From Terriglobia bacterium (GTDB lineage: Bacteria > Acidobacteriota > Terriglobia > Bryobacterales > Bryobacteraceae), in the NCBI GenBank assembly GCA_020073305.1, contig JAIQFK010000006.1:62001-126000 (forward strand): a stretch of 64,000 nucleotides of DNA. Direction: 5' to 3'. Of this stretch, positions 52,194 through 60,376 are shown one piece after another. Each line of letters begins with the position of its first letter. Position 1 is the first letter of the stretch. Below the pieces are notes generated by a model that ran no database searches, had not been told where the DNA came from, and was given only the letters and a program-made list of their open reading frames with translations. Position numbers and translations under genes: made by a program.

Positions 52194-53066
52194 GTGTTCA
52201 AACTAGATAAGCGATACTCTCTGTTGTTTTTGCTGATTGCAGCAGCCTCGGCAAACGCCGGTGGAGGCAATGTCCGCTGGCGGGGGCCGAACCAGCCCGT
52301 CTATGTTGTGACACACAATCACTATGCAGAAGGATTTTCACCGTCCGGTCAAACTGCTCGATTCGGCGACCTGATCATGATCGAAATTTTTAACCCCAAG
52401 GCCCCGCCGCCTGACCAGAGCGCCGGCTACAAAGTTGGAGGACGTTACGCACTCTTCATGGGCGGCGAGCGGCGTGGAGATGTCAAGGTCAAGAAGGTCG
52501 TACCTCTGCAGTGTGATTCCTCTGCCGCCAAGGTTTCAACCCATCCCGCCGTTCATCTTTCAACCAGTACTATGGCGTTGGCGACCAACGCAGATGGAAT
52601 CAGGCCCCACCTGAACATGCAGCGTAATGCTGATGAGACAGAACGCGCCTACGCAAGGCAATTGACGATCGAAGAATTTCGAAAGCACGGGGTTCCCGAT
52701 CGCCTTGCTAAGAATCTTCACATAGGGAACCTTGTAGTCACAGAAGTCGAAAACCACGGGCCCAAAGTCCTGATTGGCTCTTTGTCCATCAAGGCGAACG
52801 GCGCCCGGCACGAGATATTCCTTATCGGCAGAGTCACCAGTTCCACACCAGCGACCGAATTGGCCCGATATCACAAGACCACCGATCTTGAGGATGGCAA
52901 GGATTCTCAGAACGTTCAATTTGTGGATCAACTGGATCTTGATAACGACGGGATCGATGAGGTCGTCACCGAAGTGACCGGATACGAGAGCGAAGGATTT
53001 GAGATTTATAAACGGCAGAACGGCCTATGGCGCCGAGTGTGGGTAGGCGGCCAAGGCGGGTGCTGA
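52194..53066 (+). CDS. Secreted protein of unknown function with a C-terminal DxDxDG-type motif
   Basis: The 290-residue product begins at GTG and has a signal peptide (KRYSLLFLLIAAASANA). Base composition is noticeably less GC-rich than the neighbours. No known domain was recognised in residues 25-200. Near the C-terminus DQLDLDNDGIDEVVTEVTGYES resembles the calcium-binding repeat of FG-GAP/VCBS or EF-hand-like proteins, followed by FEIYKRQNGLWRRVW. It is probably exported and may bind calcium. It diverges from the HtrA/LuxR operon and is followed after 29 bases by the acyl-CoA synthetase gene, which has its own -10 box. Confidence 0.6.
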   Translation: MFKLDKRYSLLFLLIAAASANAGGGNVRWRGPNQPVYVVTHNHYAEGFSPSGQTARFGDLIMIEIFNPKAPPPDQSAGYKVGGRYALFMGGERRGDVKVKKVVPLQCDSSAAKVSTHPAVHLSTSTMALATNADGIRPHLNMQRNADETERAYARQLTIEEFRKHGVPDRLAKNLHIGNLVVTEVENHGPKVLIGSLSIKANGARHEIFLIGRVTSSTPATELARYHKTTDLEDGKDSQNVQFVDQLDLDNDGIDEVVTEVTGYESEGFEIYKRQNGLWRRVWVGGQGGC

Positions 53067-53080
53067 GATACCGCCCATAG

Positions 53081-53086
53081 TATAAT
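53081..53086 (+). promoter_or_regulatory. Consensus -10 box, possible leaderless promoter of the acyl-CoA synthetase gene
   Basis: TATAAT at 53081-53086 is a perfect consensus lying nine bases before the ATG at 53096. No Shine-Dalgarno sequence lies between them and no clear -35 was found. Transcription would start within a few bases of the ATG. Confidence 0.5.
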
Positions 53087-53095
53087 TTGGCCGAC

Positions 53096-54712
53096 ATGTT
53101 GAGCTACGCTCGCGGGCCCAACCTTCCGCTTCTGGAGAAAACCATTGGCCAGCTCCTCGAAGACGCGGCCGGGCACAACCCGTCCGGCGACGCCCTCATC
53201 TCCCGGCACCAGGGACTTCGGCTCTCGTACCGCGACCTGCAGAGTGAAGTCGAACGAACTGCCCGCGGGCTGGCGGGCCTCGGCATCCGCCCCGGCGATC
53301 GCGTCGGTATGTGGGCGGCGAATTGCGCCGAGTGGATCTATCTGCAATTAGCCACCGCGCGCATTGGCGCTGTCCTGGTGAATGTGAATCCCGCGAACCG
53401 TTCCCACGAGCTGCGCTTCGTGCTGGGCAAATCCGGCATGAAAGCGATCTTCCTGCACGAGCGTGACTCACGCGCCAACTACCTGGAGATTCTCGAAGAC
53501 GCCCGCCGCGCCCAGGACCTGCCGCTGGCTCATTCCATCCTTCTTGGAAGTGACGGCTGGCCCAACATGCTGGACTCAGGCGTCGAACCCCCGCCGCATT
53601 TCCCGAGCGTCCATGACGTCGTGAACATCCAGTACACATCCGGTACCACAGGCACTCCCAAGGGCGTTCTGCTCACCCATCGCAACCTGGTCAATAACGG
53701 CTACCTGATTGGCCGCAATCTCCGCGTGACTCCGCGGGATCGCCTGTGCGCGCCGGTACCCATGTATCACTGCTTCGGCTGCGTCATGTCTTCGCTAATG
53801 TGCCTCGTGCACCGGATGACGCTTGTGCTCCCGAGCCCTCAGTTCGACGCGCTGGCCGCCCTCGAAGCCGTTCAAGCCGAGCGGTGCACCGCCCTATATG
53901 GCGTGCCCACCATGTTCATCGCCGAGCTGGAACACCCCCGCTTCCGCGAGTTCGATCTCACTTCGCTGCGCACCGGCATTATGGCCGGGTCGCCCTGCCC
54001 CGTCGAAGTGATGCGACGCGTCGTCACCGAAATGCATTGTCCCGAGATGACCATCGCCTACGGTCAGACCGAAAGTTCGCCCGTGATCACGATGTCCGGC
54101 ACCGATGACGACGTTGCCATCCGGGTTTCAACCGTCGGCAGGGCCATGCCCGAAACCGAGGTCAAAATCGTGGCCCGCGACAACGGTGCGACCCTCGAAG
54201 CCGGCGAGCGCGGTGAACTGTGCACACGCGGGTATCTGGTGATGAAGGGCTACGATGGCGAGCCCGAAGCCACGTCGCGCACTGTCGATTCCGAAGGCTG
54301 GCTGCGCACCGGCGACCTCGCCACCATGCGCCCGGACGGCTGCTTCCATATCGCCGGCCGGCTGAAGGAGATGATCATTCGCGGCGGAGAGAACATCTAC
54401 CCGCGCGAGATTGAGGAATTCCTGCACGGTCATCCCAAAATCGCTGATGCCTACGTGGTCGGATTGCCTGACCTGCGCCTGGGAGAAGCCGTCCTTGCCT
54501 GGATCAAACTGAAGGACGGCGAAAGTTCCACCGAAGACGAGATTCGCGATTTCTGCCGCGGCCGCATCGCCCATTTCAAGATCCCGCAATACATCCGCTT
54601 TGTGGAGTCGTTCCCCATGACCGTTTCGGGGAAAATACAGAAGTTCCGCATTCGCGAGCACGAAATTGATGCCCGCGGCCTCAGCCGCGCGGCCGGCATC
54701 GAGACTGCCTAA
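53096..54712 (+). CDS. AMP-dependent acyl-CoA synthetase/ligase
   Basis: The 538-residue product has the adenylate-forming motifs in order: IQYTSGTTGTPKGVLLTHRN (ATP loop), AYGQTESSPV (A5), EGWLRTGDLATM (A7), GRLKEMIIRGGENIYPREIE (A8) and TVSGKIQKFRIRE with the catalytic Lys (A10). It matches medium/long-chain fatty-acyl-CoA synthetases of the FadD/AcsM type, which load a carboxylic acid on CoA through an acyl-AMP. The chain length is open. The ATG at 53096 was preferred to a TTG at 53087, which would lie at or before the probable transcription start. Confidence 0.9.
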   Translation: MLSYARGPNLPLLEKTIGQLLEDAAGHNPSGDALISRHQGLRLSYRDLQSEVERTARGLAGLGIRPGDRVGMWAANCAEWIYLQLATARIGAVLVNVNPANRSHELRFVLGKSGMKAIFLHERDSRANYLEILEDARRAQDLPLAHSILLGSDGWPNMLDSGVEPPPHFPSVHDVVNIQYTSGTTGTPKGVLLTHRNLVNNGYLIGRNLRVTPRDRLCAPVPMYHCFGCVMSSLMCLVHRMTLVLPSPQFDALAALEAVQAERCTALYGVPTMFIAELEHPRFREFDLTSLRTGIMAGSPCPVEVMRRVVTEMHCPEMTIAYGQTESSPVITMSGTDDDVAIRVSTVGRAMPETEVKIVARDNGATLEAGERGELCTRGYLVMKGYDGEPEATSRTVDSEGWLRTGDLATMRPDGCFHIAGRLKEMIIRGGENIYPREIEEFLHGHPKIADAYVVGLPDLRLGEAVLAWIKLKDGESSTEDEIRDFCRGRIAHFKIPQYIRFVESFPMTVSGKIQKFRIREHEIDARGLSRAAGIETA

Positions 54713-54802
54713 CTTCATGGCGCACCGGGAGTTCGCGTCACTCAGCCTGCCACCGCGGTGAAACGAACTGCTGTTCTCTTGCACGATCCTAAGGAGGATT
54801 CT

Positions 54803-57800
54803 ATGTCCGCCCGCCCAGTCAGCTTCGAAACAGTCCTCAAGACTGAGCTTGAAGAAGTTCAGCAGTCTCGCCAGCGCAGGACTCCGGAAGTCAACATCCC
54901 GCCCTCCACGTCGAGCGATCCCTATGAAAGGGCCCACGACGCGCAGTTGCTCGGCCTGGCTTTCTCCGGCGGGGGAATCCGCAGCGCCACCTTCAACCTG
55001 GGCATCCTGCAAGCACTGGGCGAGCTGGACATACTGCGCTGGGTCGACTATCTATCCACCGTCTCTGGCGGCGGATACATCGGAAGTTGGCTGGGAGCCT
55101 GGATCAGACGCGTGAAGTACGCGCCTCCGGCCACTCCGGTGGACGCAGTCGAGAACCGGCTGTCTCCGAAGCAGGCTACCTTCCTGAGCAGCGAACCGGT
55201 CAACCCCATCCACTTTTTGCGCGAGTACAGCAATTACCTGACACCGCGGCTCGGCGTCTTCGGAGCCGACACCTGGACCATGATCTCCATCTATCTTCGG
55301 AATGTGATCTTGAACCAGGCGATCCTGATTTCCGCGATTGCAGCGGTGCTGTTGATTCCCCGATTCGCATCGTGGCCGTTCGACAACATGGACGCGGACG
55401 ACACCTGGGTTAGTCTGGTCTCGCCGCTGGCTCTATCGTTCGCCATGATATTCGTCGGTTTGAACCTCTTGAGCCTGGAGGAGAATGGCTCAGCGGAGCG
55501 GCCCCCATTTTGCGCGCGCCAGGGCTGTATTCAGGTTCTGATCGTTCTGCCGGTCCTCGTCGCCACCTATTTTTCCAGCCTGGCTTTGTGGCAGTACGTG
55601 GGCACTCTCCAGAAGCCGCCCGCACTGCTCGACTTCATCAGTACATGGCAGAGTTCGGTGGTAATCTTCGCGGCGCTCCTGGCTCTCACCGGTACCTGCG
55701 GGATCGTGCGGCGCAGTCTCAAGAGGGGCAAACTGCCGTCGGCTTTGGGTCTGGTCTTGATGGCCTCCGTGCTGCCGGCCGCATGCGGCGGCCTGATGCT
55801 GTGGGGCCTCGCGGACCTTTTCTATTACCTGAAATCGTTGTACGGAGGGCTCTGGCACGTGCTGGCATGGGGTCCGCCGATCATGATCGCCCTCTTCTCC
55901 CTCACGGCAGTTCTGCACCTCGGCCTGATGGGCATCAATTTTCCCGATAGCAGCCGCGAATGGTGGAGCCGGGTGGGCGCCTGGCTATGCATCTACATGC
56001 TGGGTTGGGGATTCTTGGTTACTGTCGTGATCTACGGCCCACTAGTGCTGGCGCTCGGGGCCAAAGCTTTGACCGGTGTCAGCCTGGCCTGGATCGCCAC
56101 CACTGTCGGCGGCCTTCTAACCGGCAAGAGCGCCTCCACCGGGGGAAAAGACGGCAGCCTGTGGCGGAATGCCCTGGCGCGAGTTGCTCCCTACGTGTTT
56201 ATCGCCGGGCTGCTCGTCGCAATTTCCACCGCCCTGCAAATGGCATTGCCGTGCAGGGGGGAAACCTTCGCCTGCCGGACGGAGATAGAACTCTTCGAGC
56301 GGTCTGATCTGAACACCGCAGGCATCATCCTGAAGCACTTTCAGATTCTCGACACCACCGGCTGGACATCCGTTCTGATCATGCTGGGGGTTTTGGCTGC
56401 GATCACCTGTCTGCTTTCGTGGCGTGTGGACATCAACGAGTTCTCCATGCATCACTTCTATCGCAATCGGCTGGTGCGCTGCTATTTGGGCGCCTCTCAC
56501 AAACGCGCGCCCCAGCTCTTCACGGGCTTCGATCCGCGCGACGACATGCGTCTGGCGAACCTCGCCGGGCCCGATTTCACCGGCCCCTACCCTTTGGTGA
56601 ACGCGACGCTCAACCTGGTGGCCGGTGAAGATCTGGCCTGGCAGCAACGAAAAGGAGCATCCTTCATCTTCACGCCGAAATTCTGCGGCTATCAGATCTC
56701 CGGCCGTCCCGAAGCACGTGGCGATGCGCGGCCGGAGCTTCCGGACTCCGCGATGGTTCCCGGTTACTGCGAGACGCGCCACTACGCATACCCGGAAGCC
56801 GGCGGCATCTCCCTTGGCACTGCCATGGCGATTTCCGGCGCCGCGGCCAGCCCCAACGAGGGGTATCACTCCTCGCCCGCCACCGCATTCCTCATGACGT
56901 TGTTCGATGTCCGGCTCGGCTGGTGGCTGGGCAACCCGGCCAGGAAGAAGTACCGCCACTCGGCGCCGAAATTTGCCCTGGTCCACCTGATGCGCGAGTT
57001 GTTTGGCATGGCTAACGAGAAAAGCAACTTCGTTTATCTTTCTGACGGCGGGCACTTCGAAAACCTCGGCATCTACGAGCTCGTGCGCCGCCGCTGCCGC
57101 TACATTATCGCCTGCGACGCCGATCAAGATGGCGACTTGGCCTTCGAAGACCTGGGCAATGCCATTCGCAAGTGCCGCACCGATATGGGGCTCGATATCG
57201 ATATCGATGTCGACAGCATCCGCCGCCAGGCCACGGGGATGAGCCGCTGGCACTGCGCCGTGGGGACCATTCACTACGAGATGCTCGAGGAGGGCGCCAC
57301 GGCCGGAACGCTCGTCTACATCAAGTCATCCCTCACCGGCGATGAAGCCGCTGACGTGTTGAGTTACCGCGCCCAGCAGCCGGCCTTTCCCGAGGAACCC
57401 ACCGCCGACCAGTGGTTCGATGAATCGCAATTCGAAAGTTATCGCAAGCTCGGATACCACGCCGGCCTCATCACGCTCGGAGCCGCCGGTCAGCAATTCC
57501 CCATGCGGAACGGCGTCGAATCGTTTTTCGTGGCGCTGCGGCAAGCGTGGTATCCGCCTAGCGTTGCCGTAGCTTCTTCGTTCAGCAAGCATTCCACCGC
57601 GCTCAACGCGTTATTCGAACGGCTGAGCAAGGATGAAAACCTCCGGTTCCTGGATGCTCAAATCTATCCCGAGTGGCAGCGGTTGAACGCGAATGCTTCC
57701 GTGCCGCCCCCAGCCCAGCTGTGGCTGCCCACCAAGCCCGAAGAGTTGCGCGCCGGATTCTACTTCTGCAATTCTCTGATCCAGCTCATGGAGAGCGTCT

Positions 57801-58453
57801 ATCTGGACCTGCACCTCGATGAGGAACAAAATCACCCGGATAACCGCGGCTGGATGAATCTGTTCAAGCATTGGGCGTGGTCCGGAATGTTTCGCGTAAC
57901 CTGGGCGGTCTGTGCGTCGACCTATGGCGCCCGCTTCCAGACCTTCTGCTGCACGAGTTTGGGGCTCGACACCGGCGCCGTCCAGGTGGAGTTGAAAGGC
58001 GTGCAAGCGCCGGAGTTGAATTTTCACGAGCGCGATCTTGTGGATGAGCTGTGCCGAATCTCTCCCCATGTCAACCAATCCGGATCCGTACTTCTGCTGC
58101 AAATGGCGGTGAGCGATTTGTCGGCGGACGCGGCATCCCGGACGGCGTCAGTCTTGAAATTTACGTGCGGTTTCGTAGTCGTCTGCGATAACCAATTTGT
58201 ACTTTTCCGCGTCCAGGATCACCTGCGCGCCATGGGGCTCGGCCGCCAGGCCTTGCATGCCGTCAAGGACCGGTATCAGTTCAATCCGGATCTGCTGCGG
58301 CAAGTGAGCCAGTCAAAGCCGGCAGAGAGTGACACTGAACTCACCGAAGAGCTTCGCCGCATGGGGAGTGAAGAGAGCTTGAGACGCTTCTTTCAACTGT
58401 TGCGCTCCGTCGAACGCGAGCCAAAGCCGCCGGCCCTGCGTGCCCGGGCTTGA
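54803..58453 (+). CDS. Giant membrane-inserted patatin-like phospholipase
   Basis: The start is fixed by AAGGAGG seven bases before the ATG at 54803, giving 1,216 residues. A patatin domain begins at residue about 50: GLAFSGGGIRSATFNLGILQ is the oxyanion loop, and STVSGGGYIGSW carries the nucleophile Ser88. Residues about 150-560 then hold around nine hydrophobic segments. The patatin domain resumes later, with the catalytic Asp748 in YLSDGGHFENLGIYEL. The Ser-Asp dyad is therefore split by an integral-membrane region. The C-terminal 400 residues match nothing I know. It probably hydrolyses lipids or acyl chains at the membrane. An upstream ATG at 54758 lacks a ribosome-binding site. Confidence 0.82.
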   Translation: MSARPVSFETVLKTELEEVQQSRQRRTPEVNIPPSTSSDPYERAHDAQLLGLAFSGGGIRSATFNLGILQALGELDILRWVDYLSTVSGGGYIGSWLGAWIRRVKYAPPATPVDAVENRLSPKQATFLSSEPVNPIHFLREYSNYLTPRLGVFGADTWTMISIYLRNVILNQAILISAIAAVLLIPRFASWPFDNMDADDTWVSLVSPLALSFAMIFVGLNLLSLEENGSAERPPFCARQGCIQVLIVLPVLVATYFSSLALWQYVGTLQKPPALLDFISTWQSSVVIFAALLALTGTCGIVRRSLKRGKLPSALGLVLMASVLPAACGGLMLWGLADLFYYLKSLYGGLWHVLAWGPPIMIALFSLTAVLHLGLMGINFPDSSREWWSRVGAWLCIYMLGWGFLVTVVIYGPLVLALGAKALTGVSLAWIATTVGGLLTGKSASTGGKDGSLWRNALARVAPYVFIAGLLVAISTALQMALPCRGETFACRTEIELFERSDLNTAGIILKHFQILDTTGWTSVLIMLGVLAAITCLLSWRVDINEFSMHHFYRNRLVRCYLGASHKRAPQLFTGFDPRDDMRLANLAGPDFTGPYPLVNATLNLVAGEDLAWQQRKGASFIFTPKFCGYQISGRPEARGDARPELPDSAMVPGYCETRHYAYPEAGGISLGTAMAISGAAASPNEGYHSSPATAFLMTLFDVRLGWWLGNPARKKYRHSAPKFALVHLMRELFGMANEKSNFVYLSDGGHFENLGIYELVRRRCRYIIACDADQDGDLAFEDLGNAIRKCRTDMGLDIDIDVDSIRRQATGMSRWHCAVGTIHYEMLEEGATAGTLVYIKSSLTGDEAADVLSYRAQQPAFPEEPTADQWFDESQFESYRKLGYHAGLITLGAAGQQFPMRNGVESFFVALRQAWYPPSVAVASSFSKHSTALNALFERLSKDENLRFLDAQIYPEWQRLNANASVPPPAQLWLPTKPEELRAGFYFCNSLIQLMESVYLDLHLDEEQNHPDNRGWMNLFKHWAWSGMFRVTWAVCASTYGARFQTFCCTSLGLDTGAVQVELKGVQAPELNFHERDLVDELCRISPHVNQSGSVLLLQMAVSDLSADAASRTASVLKFTCGFVVVCDNQFVLFRVQDHLRAMGLGRQALHAVKDRYQFNPDLLRQVSQSKPAESDTELTEELRRMGSEESLRRFFQLLRSVEREPKPPALRARA

Positions 58454-58696
58454 GAACCCGGTCACAGAGCCATTTTCCGAGCGCCGCCGTTGCCTGGGTG
58501 GTACTCACATTACGGTCGCGCGGTTCCGCCCTCCAGCCCGGCATTTAGGCACACGCGCTGGCGGTTTCGCTGGCCAATAGCGCGGTTGCCGCGTACCTGG
58601 CGTACTCGGGTGTGATCGGTTACCCCTCGTGGTTATAGTCCTGAACACGCTTCCCGCTGAGCGAGGCTTCTGATATCATCCGGTCAGAGGTTTGCC

Positions 58697-59203
58697 ATGC
58701 TACTCGAGCGAGTATCTCCCCTGAGATTGATCGATGTGGAGGCGGCATTGCGGCGCGCTGTACGCCGGCGTAGAGCCAGCATCGCGGCGGTGGAGCCGGC
58801 AGGCTCCGCGACCGTGTTCACCATCCTACAGCCGGAATTATATGGAATGTTACTGGCTGCCGATGCCCGGTTTGCTGCCTTGTTGCCCTGCCGGATTGCA
58901 GCGTTTGCCGCCGGGGATGGAATCAAACTGGCCGCGGTGTCCCCCGTACGTTTCGCCAGCGGCTTCGAGCGCGTGGATCTCCAGGCGCTGGCCGCTTCCG
59001 CCGAAAGTATGTTGAACGATATCTTAGACCAGGCCGCGCGTCCGCTCACGCAAGCAGCCGCTGGCGGCCACGCCGAATCCGGTCTGGGCGCAACCGAAGA
59101 TCAGATGAACATGCGCGGCGCCGTTCCGCAGCGCATCGACAGTCGTGGCTCAAAGGTCGAGGAACTGGCCGGAACCGGCGAACAGGATTCCCGCGGCGGT
59201 TAA
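58697..59203 (+). CDS. DUF302-like small protein
   Basis: The 168-residue product has no signal peptide. Residues about 20-105 recall DUF302: TVFTILQPELYGMLLAADAR, then FAALLPCRIAAFAAGDGIKL and AVSPVRFASGF. Some DUF302 proteins bind ligands or metals, but their role is unknown. The last 60 residues are low-complexity and rich in Ala, Gly and Glu. The 243 bases before it hold no gene. The assignment is tentative. Confidence 0.55.
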   Translation: MLLERVSPLRLIDVEAALRRAVRRRRASIAAVEPAGSATVFTILQPELYGMLLAADARFAALLPCRIAAFAAGDGIKLAAVSPVRFASGFERVDLQALAASAESMLNDILDQAARPLTQAAAGGHAESGLGATEDQMNMRGAVPQRIDSRGSKVEELAGTGEQDSRGG

Positions 59204-59204
59204 C

Positions 59205-59218
59205 GGGGCGGACGCCCC
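59205..59218. terminator. Hairpin between convergent genes
   Basis: GGGGCGGACGCCCC is a self-complementary run lying two bases after the stop of the DUF302-like gene and just before the end of the convergent 73-residue gene. No T-run follows on either strand. It may slow polymerase from both sides. Confidence 0.35.
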
Positions 59219-59225
59219 GACTGCT

Positions 59226-59447
59226 TCAGATGGACTGCACTCGCGTGCGCGCCAGCAACTGTCCGGCGCGATCGAGCGCCTTTTTCTCCGCTTCTTCTCG
59301 AGTCGCGCCCGTCGTGCGCGCCAGCGCTGCTCCCGGCGAAACGTTGTCCGCCTTGCAGTGGAAAACATCTCCCAACCGGTAGCTGCTCAGGTTCACCGGC
59401 CAGCCGGCTATCTCTACTTTGCGTTCCTGAAAATCTTCGACTTTCAT
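59226..59447 (-). CDS. Small protein of unknown function beside the rhodanese gene
   Basis: From the ATG at 59447 the product is 73 residues: KVEDFQERKVEIAGWPVNLS, then YRLGDVFHCKADNVSPGAAL and a charged C-terminal helix. It has no signal and one Cys. It starts four bases after the rhodanese stop and is probably cotranscribed. Its regular amphipathic C-terminus and conserved-looking core suggest a real protein, perhaps a partner of the sulfurtransferase. No family name is known to me. Confidence 0.65.
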   Translation of the reverse strand: MKVEDFQERKVEIAGWPVNLSSYRLGDVFHCKADNVSPGAALARTTGATREEAEKKALDRAGQLLARTRVQSI

Positions 59448-59451
59448 CGGA

Positions 59452-60315
59452 TCACGCTTTCGCCGTTGCCGCCGCGCCCCTCTCAACAGCCGCGCCCACC
59501 AGATTTCCCCACTCCGTCCAGGAACCATCGTAGTTCACGACTTTGTCCAGACCGAGCAGGTACTTCAAGACGAACCATGTGTGACTGGAGCGCTCCCCGA
59601 TGCGGCAGTATGCAATTACCGGCTTCCCGCCGTCAATGCCTTCGCTGCCATAAAGCGACCGCAGCTCGTCCGCGGATTTGAATGTGCCATCGTCGTTGCA
59701 GGCTTTGCCCCACGGGATACTGCGGGCTCCAGGAATGTGTCCGCCGCGCTGGCACGTTTCCGGAAGTCCCGGGGGCGCGAGGATTTCGCCCGTGAACTCC
59801 TGCGGGCTGCGTACGTCCACCAGCGCCGAACTGTTTGCGGCAAGCGCTGCCTGCACTTGCGGCAGAAACGCGCGCAACGAATTGTCGGGGCGGCCGGCCG
59901 TGTAAGTGGCGCGTGTGACTTTCGGCGTTTCGGTCGAAAGTTCGCGTCCTTCCGAAAGCCACTTCTTGCGGCCTCCATTCATGAGCCGCACGTCTTTGTG
60001 GCCGTAGATCTTCATCTGCCACAGCGCCCAGGCCGCAAACCAGTTGTTGTTATCTCCGTAAATCACCACCGTGGTGCCGTTCGCAATTCCCGAAGACGCC
60101 ATCAGCTCTTCAAATTGCGCCTTCGAGAGAATGTCCCGGCGCAGCGTGTCGCACAGTTGTAAGTTCCATGCCCAGCCCAGGGCGCCCGGAACGTGGCCTT
60201 CGTCGTAGGCCTTAGTATCCACGTCGACTTCGACAACGCGAACATTCGGATCGGAGGCATGCTGGGCCACCCAGTCGGTCGACACCAAAGCCTCGGGATG
60301 CGCGTAATTTGCCAT
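59452..60315 (-). CDS. Thiosulfate/mercaptopyruvate sulfurtransferase (two rhodanese domains)
   Basis: The 287-residue product has two rhodanese domains. The first (residues about 10-130: YDEGHVPGALGWAW, then VVIYGDNNNWFAAW) has no active Cys. The second (about 150-275) carries the active-site loop AYCRIGERSSHTWFVLKYLLG with the persulfide Cys. The CRIGERSSH loop is the form seen in CysA-type thiosulfate sulfurtransferases. It moves sulfane sulfur to cyanide or other acceptors. AGGAGA lies eight bases before the ATG. A strong promoter is visible upstream, inside the end of the histidine kinase gene. Confidence 0.92.
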   Translation of the reverse strand: MANYAHPEALVSTDWVAQHASDPNVRVVEVDVDTKAYDEGHVPGALGWAWNLQLCDTLRRDILSKAQFEELMASSGIANGTTVVIYGDNNNWFAAWALWQMKIYGHKDVRLMNGGRKKWLSEGRELSTETPKVTRATYTAGRPDNSLRAFLPQVQAALAANSSALVDVRSPQEFTGEILAPPGLPETCQRGGHIPGARSIPWGKACNDDGTFKSADELRSLYGSEGIDGGKPVIAYCRIGERSSHTWFVLKYLLGLDKVVNYDGSWTEWGNLVGAAVERGAAATAKA

Positions 60316-60348
60316 ATAGAAATCTCCTGCGGAAGTTAATTCACTATA

Positions 60349-60376
60349 ACTATATCGGGAAAAGGGTCATTGTCAA
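60349..60376 (-). promoter_or_regulatory. Strong sigma-70 promoter of the rhodanese operon
   Basis: On the minus strand TTGACA (60376-60371) is a perfect -35, followed after 16 bases by TATAGT (60354-60349). A second TATAGT follows immediately (60348-60343). The -35 box overlaps the stop codon of the histidine kinase gene. Transcription would start near 60342, some 26 bases before the sulfurtransferase ATG. Confidence 0.65.

Noticed and set aside
51971-52270. 100-codon upstream extension of the first HtrA-like protease
   Set aside because: The segment is Arg/Pro-rich, overlaps the start of the divergent gene, contains a repeat half-copy and has no signal peptide or domain.
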